From Pycnococcus provasolii (Eukaryota; Chlorophyta; Pseudoscourfieldiophyceae; Pseudoscourfieldiales; Pycnococcaceae), in the NCBI GenBank assembly GCA_938743325.2, contig OW568900.1, positions 124,001-188,000 of the forward strand: DNA of 64,000 bases. Reading direction: 5' to 3'. Shown piece after piece: positions 1 to 8,843 of this stretch. Position numbers and translations under genes: made by a program. The notes beneath the pieces were generated by a model. That model searched no databases, had not been told where the DNA came from, and was given only the letters and a program-made list of their open reading frames with translations. Within the stretch, counting starts at the first letter, position 1, and each line of letters opens with the position of its first letter.

Positions 1-39
1 ACTACAACAGCTGATTGGAGAGTAAAAGTAAAATGTTTG

Positions 40-804
40 TTACTCGTCACTGTCTTTCTTGTTTTGTGCAACTTGTGCGTTGCTGAGCGCGGCAGCACAG
101 GTTGCCGCGGCAGCCGCAGCTTGGATGGCGGCGATGGCACTCGCCTGCGCCTGCGCCGCAGCCGTGAACGCACCGCCGTCACCACCTCCTCCTCCGCCAC
201 CACCTCCTCCTCCGTAGTAACCAAGATAGCTCTGTTTCTCGAGTTGTCGCAAACGTCGCCTCGGTCCTGCACCCCCGACGTAAACACCGAACGCGCCTGC
301 GCACACGGTTGGCGCGAATCGCCGAATGGGAACGGGCAGAGCCAGCCACGCCTCATCAAATTTTTCCTGGATCGGTTTGAGCATGTCCACAGCAACGTCA
401 ACTTTCATCTTGAATTCCTTGTGTTCATCCAACCACTTGTTGGCAGACTTGCGTTGTTCCCTCCCTTTGGCTTTAGCTGCTTCGATCCACTCTTTCAGCG
501 GGTTCGCTTTCGACGACGACGACGAGCCAGCCGCTGTCGTACCACCCTTAGTTGTTGGGGGTGTGGTTGATGTTGGTACTGTAGGTGGTTGACCCGAGGG
601 CGGGGGAGGTCGCCGCCGACCGAACGCACGACACCGAAATGACGAAGAAGGAGATGTGCTGCTGGTATTGGAAAGACGACATGGGAATGAACGAGGAGTG
701 CGCTTCGCCCCGAGGGAACACAGCCTATTACGTAACACACGAACACTGACATCGCGTGTGCGTCGACGCAAACCAGCCGCCAGAGTTATGGCAGGCAGCG
801 ACAT
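40..804 (-). CDS. Plastid-targeted hypothetical protein with Gly/Ala-rich tail
   Basis: I do not recognise the family. The chosen Met at 804 gives 254 residues and begins with a Ser/Arg-rich, acid-poor stretch of about 60 residues that resembles a primary-plastid transit peptide. A Pro/Thr/Ser linker follows, then a charged helical segment (about residues 101-150, starting NPLKEWIEAAKAKG), a short apolar stretch near 160-180 and a long poly-Gly and poly-Ala tail. The frame stays open further upstream, but those codons read less like protein. The soluble helix plus weak apolar stretch suggests a stromal or membrane-associated protein. Targeting is inferred from composition only. Confidence 0.55.
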   Translation of the reverse strand: MSLPAITLAAGLRRRTRDVSVRVLRNRLCSLGAKRTPRSFPCRLSNTSSTSPSSSFRCRAFGRRRPPPPSGQPPTVPTSTTPPTTKGGTTAAGSSSSSKANPLKEWIEAAKAKGREQRKSANKWLDEHKEFKMKVDVAVDMLKPIQEKFDEAWLALPVPIRRFAPTVCAGAFGVYVGGAGPRRRLRQLEKQSYLGYYGGGGGGGGGGGDGGAFTAAAQAQASAIAAIQAAAAAATCAAALSNAQVAQNKKDSDE

Positions 805-918
805 GACGAGGGACTTGGCAATGCACACGTGGATTTTCGTCACGGAATGGGAAATAAAGGTCCGTCGGAGCCCCCTAAAATTTTCTCTGCCCGGGATACG
901 CCATTGGTCTCTTTCCCG

Positions 919-955
919 TGACGTCATTCCCGATGACCCGGGCCCAATTGGGCCC
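919..955. promoter_or_regulatory. CRE-like octamer and 16-bp palindrome upstream of the 804 start
   Basis: TGACGTCA, a perfect CRE/bZIP-type palindrome, lies at 919-926. A second perfect palindrome, GGGCCCAATTGGGCCC, spans 940-955. Both sit about 115-150 bp upstream of the minus-strand gene starting at 804. A promoter role is inferred from position and symmetry. Confidence 0.3.
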
Positions 956-1273
956 ACTCGGGATCCCGCTCGAACTTGTTGTGCAAATAATGGCGTCGTA
1001 GAAGTTTCCGACGTGTTGCCCTACCGATTATGATGATCGATGTCGCGAAGGCGGTGGTGCACACGGCCGCGAAGGCGAGACGCGACGGCCTCATCGTTCA
1101 AGACGGCCACCACACCTTTTTCAGCTCTTGTGGCGTGCACATCTCCGATATGGTGCGGCGTCGACTGGGCGTGGGATTATTTGCCCTTGTTCGCCGGACT
1201 GCTCGAGCAAGACACGGACATGTGGAACGACCCGTGGCGTTTTCCGAAACGCTGCAAGGAGCGTTGGTGTACC

Positions 1274-1494
1274 ATGCTTGGCAAGGGCCTTCTGCTTGTA
1301 CAGAGGAAGGCAAAGGCGAGCAAGTTGGTTGCCGTGGAGCTTGTTCACTTTTTTCGGCAATACGGACCGCCTGCCATCTTGCAGTCGGACAACGGCACGG
1401 AATTTACAGCAAACCAACTCGTCCTCCAAGTCCAGAAACAATTTCCAGGTTTGCGCTTGATAAGAGGCAAGCCACGGCGCCCACAGACGCATAG
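1274..1494 (+). pseudogene. Retroelement integrase-core fragment
   Basis: One reading frame contains VELVHFFRQYGPPAILQSD, then NGTEF, then a RGKPRRPQTH segment. This is the usual order in the retroviral-type integrase core (rve family): the second catalytic Asp in SDNG.EF followed by the G.P.-PQ..G block. The recognisable part covers only the middle of the domain. The N-terminal HHCC region and the first Asp block are not seen, and after PQTH the frame reads HRW and loses similarity. It is a relic, not a working enzyme. No long terminal repeats were recognised nearby. Confidence 0.5.
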
Positions 1495-1945
1495 GTGGCC
1501 GCTACACATAGCGCTGCGGCGTGGCTGAGGACGACGGACTGGGCGCCGTTTCCGTTCGGTATTTCGGAAGGCAATAACTGCTTACCAGCAGATGGCAATG
1601 CCACCTCGTTGCCATTCAGCGCCGTCATCGTCCTGAAGGCGACGAGAATGATCCGCCATGGATTCCGTAAGCGGCCCCGCAGGTAGGTCGTCCCCGCAGG
1701 CTGGCCCTGGCCCAACCCCCAACTGAGACGCGAAGCAGGCGTCCTTTTTGGACATCTTTTTTTCCAGATGTCCCTATGCTTTTTCCGGGCACCCGGGGGG
1801 GGTTGACTCTGACTCCTCCGCGGAGAGGTGGTTGACGCCGGACGTCGAATCATTTATTTCTTTAGCAACTTTTTCCAAACCAAGTTGCTCTCGAGACTTC
1901 GAAATGTCCGGACAACTCTGCTTTAGACTAAAATAAATTGAAGTC
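1495..1945. other. Intergenic DNA before the formin gene
   Basis: About 450 bp with no supported gene. The first 200 bp have open frames on both strands but no recognised domain and may be further retroelement debris. The last 100 bp are more AT-rich, ending in CTAAAATAAATTGAAGTC before the formin ATG, as expected for a promoter or 5' leader. Confidence 0.4.
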
Positions 1946-4900
1946 ATGTCCTCCTCTCTCGGCTCGGGGGCCGTGGACGTCTCGGGGGCCGTGGACGTCT
2001 CGGCCGTGCTTCTCACCCCCTCTGAAGAAGCTTTGGTGAACTCGTCGCCGCTGAAGGGACAGAGACGTAGAGAGGGATTGCCGCACGGCGCGGGAACCAG
2101 CGCGTGGCCTGCGACACCGCGTGACTCTCCTGGGTTAGGCAAACAACCGAACCCAGTCGCCCGTCAAAAAAGTCTCTCGCAGAAGTTCATGAACGTCGTC
2201 TCTGGAAACACAGGCGGAATCCTACCAGGAAGTGGAAGCATGGGAAGCGACTCCGCAGAAACGGCCAGACTTGTCAAGGCGGTGGGAGAAGACGTCGTCA
2301 GCTTCGCGACGCAGGGAGGACTCCTGACGAAGTTCCCGTTCGGAGAAGGGGCCGCGCCAAAGGTGCGATTCTTTCAGGCGTCTGACGACGGAATTTACCT
2401 GCTATGGGGAGACGCGAAGCAGGCTGGTAACCTGCCAAGCAGACTGGCGCTCGCAGAGGTGGAGGCTATCGTGCAAGGCACGCGCACGCATACCTTCAAG
2501 AGGCACGCGGCGCGCGTCAAGCACCCGCAGCTCTGCCTCAGCCTCGTCACGGAGGCGCGCAGCCTTGACCTGCAGGCGGAGACAGAGACGGATTATCGGG
2601 CTTGGCACCGCGCGATGCAGCACCTTGTGAGGCACGCGAGGCAGGGAATCGCGGCGGCGGAACTGTCGGCGACGGATCCGCCGCCGCCGCCGCCATCGAC
2701 AGCGCCTGCACCTGAGTCGACGTCGCCCATCTCGCCGTCGCCAATGGACGCGTCCTTGCCTATGCCCAGTGATAACGAGGCGGCGTCGCCGGAAATGCTC
2801 GAGCCATACCCGCCGTCAACCAAGCAGGAGGTGAGGCACCTGAACGGACGGCCACTCCCAACGCAGCAGCAGCATCGACCTCGACCGCCGGCTGTGCCAC
2901 TCTCCGCCACACCCGCGCAGCGAACGTCGCCTCCCTGGTCCAACAACGCCTCGTTTCGACCACCCGCGCTTGCATTCAGCAACACGCCTCTTGGACAGAC
3001 GGGACACGTGGCCCTCGAGGTGCAGACACCCGCGAACGTGCGCCTGCTCGTGCCATCAGCCCCATCGAGAGAAGAAGATGAGGAGGCTTCCCGTTCCACA
3101 CCCGCCGCCACATCCGCCGCCGCCACATCTGCAGTCACCGGCACTGCGAACGCGAACGCAACTTCGACCACCACCACCACCACCAATACATCCACAGCCG
3201 CCTCCGTAAACGCGGCGGCGGCGGCTGCAGAGCTCTCGGCGCGCCTCGACCAGGAGAGCATGCGAGAGGAGTACGCAGCAGCCGCAAAGGCGCGAGCGGC
3301 TATGGACCATTCGAGGTTGGAGGACGCCGCAAGTGCTGGCGCCATCGTTCCAAGCCAGAATGATCGCGTGCCAGTGTCTGTTCGTGACATCATCCGCGAT
3401 GAGTCCGTGGCACCGTACCAAGCGGCGCGAACGAAGCCTCACCCGATGCACGCCGCAACGCCGTACGCTTGCGTCGACATCTTTCGCAAGGCTAGGCACA
3501 ACCGACACAAGGAGGTGGACGCAATGCTGAAGGAGGGACTCACCCCATATCTCGTCGACGAGAACGGGTCGACGCTGCTTCACATCGCTGCTCAGAACAA
3601 CCATCGGCGCGTTGCGAAGGCCGTGCTCAAGTACAGCGATTTTGCATCCGACCCGCCGTCTCGCGTTTTCATGAATCTCGGCAACTTCCAGGGGCATACT
3701 GCGCTGCACTACTGCTTCGCGTACGGATACATGGAGCTCGGAAATTACCTCATCAGCCTTGGTGCCGAGGAAACGCTCGAAAATCGACACGGCATGACGT
3801 GCTACGATGGCCTCGAGCCAAACGGCGTCGAACCTGCATCGCTGCAGACGCCGGCAATGCGACATAAGCAAATGATCATGAGGCAGCGTCGCATGGCAAA
3901 TGGGCGAGCGGATCCGCCGCGAACCGCAGCAGCAGAGGTGGAACAACCGCTCGCGCTGCCGGCACCTCCGGGAACGAGCTATGGTCGATCCGCGCCCCCT
4001 CCTACCGCACCGCCGCCCACCGCACCGGCATACCACCCGCCATACGCACCACCACCCACCGCACCACCTCCCACCGCGCCGCCGCCAGGTTACGGACACG
4101 ACATGAACGGATACTACCACCAGCAGCAACTCCAGCATTACCCACAACATCACCATCCGCACTATCCTCCCCCGAACCCGTACGCCAATCCGTACGCCAA
4201 TCCATACGGCAACCCGTACGGCGCGCCGCCCGGATGGCATGCGATGCTTGCAGCACCGCCGCCGATGTACGCGCCGCCGCCAGCACAAACGACGTTCGTG
4301 ATGCCTCCGCCGCAAATTGTGTACGCCAATGCACCTGCGGCACCTCCGCAGACGGCGTACATTGACCCGATGACCGGAATGCAAGTTCCGGTGAGCTCGG
4401 CAATGCCGCCACCTCAAACCGCCGCCATGCCACCACCTCAAACCGCCGCGCCGCCGCCGCCGCGCAAGCCACCTGCCACGGCACCCGTGCGCGGTTCGTC
4501 GAATAGCGCGGGATACGATAGCTTGGACAGCAGCTCGAGCGAGGACGACAAGCGCAACGACGAGGCGCGCGCGAAGCGTATATCTAAGCAGGCTGCCGTA
4601 AATCGCCGGAAGCAAGCTTCTCGAGCCCCTCGACCGCAGACGGCAGCCCCCGTCAGCGCGCCATCAAGTGCGCCTTCGAGCCGGGCTGAGATTCTCGTCG
4701 TCTCACGTGACGACCAAGGCGAGCCGGAGTCGTCCGATTGGGATGATGACGACGGTGGCGCGACGTATGCCGCCGCACCGAATGTGCGAGAAGCGCAGCA
4801 TTCGGCGCCGGCTGCAGCATTACCGTCACCACCCGAGCAGTTCGAGCGGACGGCTGCACCACCCTTACCACCGTCACCACCATCACCACAACCGACACAG

Positions 4901-6919
4901 CCACCACAGCCACCACAGCCACCACAGCCACCACAGCCACCAGCAGAGGAGCTTGTGCGGCCAGCTGCGCCATCGCCACCTCCAGAGCCATTGCCACCTC
5001 CAGAGCAGTCGCCGCTGCCACAGCCACAGCCACCGCAGCCACCGCAGCCACATCCGCAAGCGTCTGCGCCACCACCGCCGACACCCAAGCCTCGTGCTTC
5101 CTCCGAACGCACGAATGCACCGCAGGCTCATGCTGCGATGCCACCTGCGTACCATCTGGATGCGACAGACATGTCGGAGAGCGATTTGGAAACACCGGTT
5201 GGTAATCCGTTTGCACTACCCACGGATCGGCTGAAGCCACGCGTGGCAGCTCCTCGCAACGTTCCAGCACTGAATCTTCCAGGCCAAAAGCCACAGGTGG
5301 CCCGTAACCTCAACTCCAAGGATGATGCGACACCATTTTCGTCGCAGGTGCTTCAGCCGCACCCTCCGCCTGCCGTCGACCCTGAGGAGGAGAAGAAGCG
5401 CGCTGCGCGTCTGCTCGTGCAGGCGGCGGCGAAGCGGCAGAAGGAGAAGGAGGTGCTGAAGGAGAAGGAGAAGGAGAAGGAGAAGGAGAAAGAGGCGGAG
5501 GTTGTTCCCGCCTCATCGACAGCTGTGCCGCCGCCTGCCCAACCTCCCGTACCTGGCGGTGCACCACCACCGCCTCCGCCTCCGCCACCACCTCCTCCAC
5601 CGCCTCCGCCACCGCCACCCGGAGGTGGGAAGGGCGCAGCCTCCGACGGACCCGCGCTCAAGCCTCTGCACTGGGCAGCGATGCCTCAACATGCGCTCGA
5701 AAAGACGATTTGGGCCAAGACTTCAGGTGGGGCTGGTGTTCCTGAGCTGGACGTGGGCGAGCTCGAGACGCTCTTCTCCAGCCGCGTGGCCAAGCCAGGA
5801 GGTTCCTCAGCTTCCAATAGAAGTTCTCGTGGCGCGTCGATGTCATCGTCAGCGCCGCCGGCAACGGCACTGCCTCTGCAGCGCGCGAACAACGTGCTCA
5901 TCGTCCTCGGAGGATTGAAATTCGCGAATCCAGACGGAAGTGCGATGCTGCCTACGGCGAAGGTGACGGCGCTTGTGCAGCGGCTGTCGAATGCGGACAC
6001 GTCGAACCTGACTGCCGAGACGCTCGCGAGCGTGCTGAGCGTGCTGCCAACGCGAGAAGACGCAGACTCCGTGCGCGCCTTCCTCGCCGCCGGACGTCCT
6101 CAGGGCCAAGTCGAGGCATTCGTTCTCGCGATGATGGAGGTGCCCCGCGTTCGTGCGAAGACATCTGCGATGCGCTGGCAGGCGGAATTTGCAGAAAAGG
6201 CTCGTGGACTTGAGAGTCGCGTTTCGCCATTCACGGCTTGCTGCGAGGCGCTGACGAGCAGCGACAAGCTCGCACGCATCCTTGAGATTATCCTCGCTCT
6301 GGGCAATATCCTGAATCGCGGAACGAAGAAGCAGGCGAGCGGATTTAAGCTCAGCAGCCTCACCAAACTTTCGGACACCAAGGCGAGCAACAAGAGCACG
6401 ACGCTTCTTCATTACCTCGCAAAGACGGTGGAAGAGAAGAGCAGCGAGCTCCTGGACTTTGCGGACACGCTTCTCAGCTCGCTTGACGCGAACAAGAGTG
6501 TTCGCGTAGCAGACATGCGCGTCGAACTGAAGGAGCTCACCTCCGGCCTCAATCAGCTCGAGCAGGAGCGCGTCGCGTGCGGTGCCGACGACGCCTTCTT
6601 CCAAGGCACGGAGGCATTCTACAGCGGGGCTAGCAAGCGCGTCGCGGATCTCGTTCGTGCTCTCGAGGTGGCGACATCAGCGGGATCGAAGGTGCGCGAG
6701 TACTTTGGCGAGGATAATCCGCAGAAGGGTGAGGCGAGCGAGTGCTTCACGGTTCTTGCGTCGTTCTGCCACGCGTTTGGTAAGGCGGTGAGTGACAACC
6801 GCAATCGCCCCTCCACAAGCGGCGGAAAGAGCGAGCGAGGTGGTGGAAGTGGCGGTGGAAGTGGTGGTAGCGGAAGTAACACCGGCAGATCGTCTGCTCG
6901 CAGTGCCTCGGCACGTTGA
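1946..6919 (+). CDS. Formin with PH domain, ankyrin repeats, FH1 and FH2
   Basis: This 1657-residue protein is a probable actin nucleator and elongator. Domains in order are: a PH-like domain at about 120-232 (VRFFQASDDGIYLLWG to DYRAWHRAMQHL); a Ser/Thr/Ala-rich linker; two or three ankyrin repeats at about 505-630 (NGSTLLHIAAQNNH, GHTALHYCFAYGY); a very Pro-rich stretch with QPPQPP and TAPPP runs at about 660-1100; a Lys/Glu helix near 1148-1187; an FH1 poly-Pro block at about 1207-1227; an FH2 domain at about 1232-1610 starting LKPLHWAAM; and a Gly/Ser tail. FH2 binds actin barbed ends and FH1 recruits profilin-actin. The PH domain could target the protein to phosphoinositides (inference). 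The start is the first ATG after an AT-rich leader. A single uninterrupted exon of this size is notable. Confidence 0.9.
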   Translation: MSSSLGSGAVDVSGAVDVSAVLLTPSEEALVNSSPLKGQRRREGLPHGAGTSAWPATPRDSPGLGKQPNPVARQKSLSQKFMNVVSGNTGGILPGSGSMGSDSAETARLVKAVGEDVVSFATQGGLLTKFPFGEGAAPKVRFFQASDDGIYLLWGDAKQAGNLPSRLALAEVEAIVQGTRTHTFKRHAARVKHPQLCLSLVTEARSLDLQAETETDYRAWHRAMQHLVRHARQGIAAAELSATDPPPPPPSTAPAPESTSPISPSPMDASLPMPSDNEAASPEMLEPYPPSTKQEVRHLNGRPLPTQQQHRPRPPAVPLSATPAQRTSPPWSNNASFRPPALAFSNTPLGQTGHVALEVQTPANVRLLVPSAPSREEDEEASRSTPAATSAAATSAVTGTANANATSTTTTTTNTSTAASVNAAAAAAELSARLDQESMREEYAAAAKARAAMDHSRLEDAASAGAIVPSQNDRVPVSVRDIIRDESVAPYQAARTKPHPMHAATPYACVDIFRKARHNRHKEVDAMLKEGLTPYLVDENGSTLLHIAAQNNHRRVAKAVLKYSDFASDPPSRVFMNLGNFQGHTALHYCFAYGYMELGNYLISLGAEETLENRHGMTCYDGLEPNGVEPASLQTPAMRHKQMIMRQRRMANGRADPPRTAAAEVEQPLALPAPPGTSYGRSAPPPTAPPPTAPAYHPPYAPPPTAPPPTAPPPGYGHDMNGYYHQQQLQHYPQHHHPHYPPPNPYANPYANPYGNPYGAPPGWHAMLAAPPPMYAPPPAQTTFVMPPPQIVYANAPAAPPQTAYIDPMTGMQVPVSSAMPPPQTAAMPPPQTAAPPPPRKPPATAPVRGSSNSAGYDSLDSSSSEDDKRNDEARAKRISKQAAVNRRKQASRAPRPQTAAPVSAPSSAPSSRAEILVVSRDDQGEPESSDWDDDDGGATYAAAPNVREAQHSAPAAALPSPPEQFERTAAPPLPPSPPSPQPTQPPQPPQPPQPPQPPAEELVRPAAPSPPPEPLPPPEQSPLPQPQPPQPPQPHPQASAPPPPTPKPRASSERTNAPQAHAAMPPAYHLDATDMSESDLETPVGNPFALPTDRLKPRVAAPRNVPALNLPGQKPQVARNLNSKDDATPFSSQVLQPHPPPAVDPEEEKKRAARLLVQAAAKRQKEKEVLKEKEKEKEKEKEAEVVPASSTAVPPPAQPPVPGGAPPPPPPPPPPPPPPPPPPPGGGKGAASDGPALKPLHWAAMPQHALEKTIWAKTSGGAGVPELDVGELETLFSSRVAKPGGSSASNRSSRGASMSSSAPPATALPLQRANNVLIVLGGLKFANPDGSAMLPTAKVTALVQRLSNADTSNLTAETLASVLSVLPTREDADSVRAFLAAGRPQGQVEAFVLAMMEVPRVRAKTSAMRWQAEFAEKARGLESRVSPFTACCEALTSSDKLARILEIILALGNILNRGTKKQASGFKLSSLTKLSDTKASNKSTTLLHYLAKTVEEKSSELLDFADTLLSSLDANKSVRVADMRVELKELTSGLNQLEQERVACGADDAFFQGTEAFYSGASKRVADLVRALEVATSAGSKVREYFGEDNPQKGEASECFTVLASFCHAFGKAVSDNRNRPSTSGGKSERGGGSGGGSGGSGSNTGRSSARSASAR

Positions 6920-7007
6920 AGTAACAAACTATCTTAACAAAACTTTATTTTTTATTTTTATTTATTTGATTGTAGGGGATTTAGTTACATATTTTTGGAT
7001 TTTGTTT

Positions 7008-8159
7008 TTAACGGTTCACGACATTTTGAACCACCGTGCGTACGCACGCAGCGGTTCGTTCCGCGAGCGCGCGGCTCTTCGACAACGACGATGCGAGCAG
7101 GTGCGCCGCCTCCGCGGCCGTTCGTTGTGCGAGCACGCGGCTCGTCGACGTTGACGACGCGAACAGGTGCGCCGCCTCCGCGGCGGTTCGTTGTGCGAGC
7201 ACGCGGCTTGTGGACGTTGACGACGCGAGCAGGTGCGCCGCCTCCGCGGCTGTTCGTTCCGCGAGTGCGCGGCTTGTGGATAGCAGGTGCGCCGCCTCCG
7301 CGGCTGTTCGTTCCGCGAGCGCGCGGCTCTTCGACAACGACGATGCGAGCAGGTGCGCCGCCTCCGCGGCGGTTCGTTGTGCAAGCACGCGGCTTGTCGA
7401 CGTTGACGACGCGAGCAGGTGCGCCGCCTCCGCGGCGGTTCGTTGTGCGAGCACGCGGCTCGTCGACGTCGTGGATGCGAGCAGCTGTGCCGCCTCCGTG
7501 GCGGTTCGTTGCGCGACGAGTGCACCAGAGGATGCGAGCAGGTGAAGTGCCTCGACGGCTCTTCGATTTTCTTGCTGCTGCGTGTTGTTTGTGTTTTCGT
7601 CGAGGCTTTGGTTTTCCACACTGTTTTCTTCGCCAACGCCGTGGCTGTCGAATCCCTCGTCGGGTACTCCCGCTCTCATTTCGCAGAAGAATTCCCACGC
7701 GAGCTGTTGCATTTCCTCGGGTGTTGGAAGCGGAATTTCGAGTTCCCACACTCCCATATTTTCCCACGTGTTATTGTTGTGCAGTATGTCGAACTGCGCC
7801 GCCGCCGTCGTCGTTTCCACCATGGTTTCTGCTTCCAGCGAGCTCGGTATGCGCCTGAGCCTCGAGAGCTGACGCACGAGCTGCTGCGAGCCGCCCATCT
7901 CAATGAGAGGAGGAGGCGCCTGAGCTGAATCTAGATGAGGAGAAGCTAAGGAAGCAGGAGAAAACGCCCCCGAGGCCGCCGAGGAAGAAGCACCATTATC
8001 ATCAGCCAGAGAGGAAGAAACAGTCGCAGCCATGGAATCCACCACAGGAGTCAAACCATAGACTTGCGAGTCCATCGTACGACGACGCGAACTACTCCAA
8101 TCCTGCAGGAGAGCGAGGTCATCGTCAAACAAAGGGTCACTGCTTAAAAGGTACGCCAT
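7008..8159 (-). CDS. Hypothetical protein with tandem 22-residue Ala-rich repeats
   Basis: The 383-residue product has a low-complexity Ser/Ala/Leu N-terminal half with an acidic start (LFDDDLALLQDW) and a short block EEMQQLAWEFF. About eight copies follow of a 22-residue unit, roughly LLASSTSTSRVLAQRTAAEAAH; one copy is shortened to 18 residues. The units are predicted to be helical and carry a regular Arg/Gln/Glu stripe. No family was recognised. The gene is convergent with the formin, with 88 bp between the stops, and a TGTAA follows its stop on the minus strand. A long frame stays open on the opposite strand because of the repeat composition, but the minus frame has the ATG, a non-repetitive N-terminus and sensible composition. 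Confidence 0.6.
   Translation of the reverse strand: MAYLLSSDPLFDDDLALLQDWSSSRRRTMDSQVYGLTPVVDSMAATVSSSLADDNGASSSAASGAFSPASLASPHLDSAQAPPPLIEMGGSQQLVRQLSRLRRIPSSLEAETMVETTTAAAQFDILHNNNTWENMGVWELEIPLPTPEEMQQLAWEFFCEMRAGVPDEGFDSHGVGEENSVENQSLDENTNNTQQQENRRAVEALHLLASSGALVAQRTATEAAQLLASTTSTSRVLAQRTAAEAAHLLASSTSTSRVLAQRTAAEAAHLLASSLSKSRALAERTAAEAAHLLSTSRALAERTAAEAAHLLASSTSTSRVLAQRTAAEAAHLFASSTSTSRVLAQRTAAEAAHLLASSLSKSRALAERTAACVRTVVQNVVNR
7045..7560. repeat. 66-bp tandem repeat within coding sequence
   Basis: About eight imperfect 66-bp units encode the Ala-rich repeats of the minus-strand protein. Units alternate between two flavours, LASSTSTSRVLAQ and LASSLSKSRALAE, and one unit has lost 12 bp. 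The whole-codon unit and in-frame deletion are consistent with selection on the protein. Confidence 0.8.
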
Positions 8160-8843
8160 GACGCGAATAATGAGGTTCTCCGGGGGGCAAGGTTGGTTCC
8201 GGGTCCCGAGGTGTTCCGCCCGGGGGGCAGGTTTTGGTTTTTTGGGGGAGGGGAGTGGCCCACCAGAAAGAAACAGTCAGAGGGGAGTGGGTCCCAGGAG
8301 GCATGCAGACGTGGACACCCCACAGGTTGGTTTCTCGCATATTCAGTTCACAGGCATTGCAATGGGTGAGGACTGAGGTTTGGCGGCTGGTTTTCTTGGG
8401 CACCCTCCCCACCCCCTGAGGCTCATCCCCAGGCGTCTTTTTTTGTATAGGCTCGTCGGAGTTGTCGGAGGTTCGTCGCAAAAGGAACCCCTGGCAGTCT
8501 ATGTAAGGCAGTAAGGGTTCGCTTTACTTTACATTTTGGCGTGAAGAATGGCGTTATTGCGGTTGAGGTTTAGTCTACTTAGCATTCGTGCATTCCCTTG
8601 GTCTACCACTCTACCCTACGTGCAAACTCTTCTCGGGCGCGCGTTAGGCGTCGTTTTTTTTCGTTTTTTCTCACCTTGGTTTCTTTTCTCGGTTTTATTA
8701 CACGACTTTTGCCCACGACACCTACATACGTGGGGCAGGTTACGTGCTACCCATAGAGGGGATACACATGTGAACTGGCAAAGTTTTTTTAAGGAACTTA
8801 CTGTACTTTTTTGCCGAACGCTCGTTAGTCACGTAACCTTAAC
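8160..8843. other. Intergenic DNA with no supported gene
   Basis: About 680 bp between the repeat-protein start and the stop of the esterase gene. It contains a GGGGGGCA/CCCGGGG-rich patch at 8180-8290 and T-rich stretches at 8640-8700. Short open frames on both strands lack a recognisable domain or protein-like composition. Confidence 0.4.

Noticed and set aside
3056-4615. A 519-residue open frame opposite the formin gene
   Set aside because: It is antisense to Pro/Ala-rich formin coding sequence, its product is Arg/Cys/His-biased without a domain, and the plus frame encodes recognisable ankyrin and low-complexity parts.
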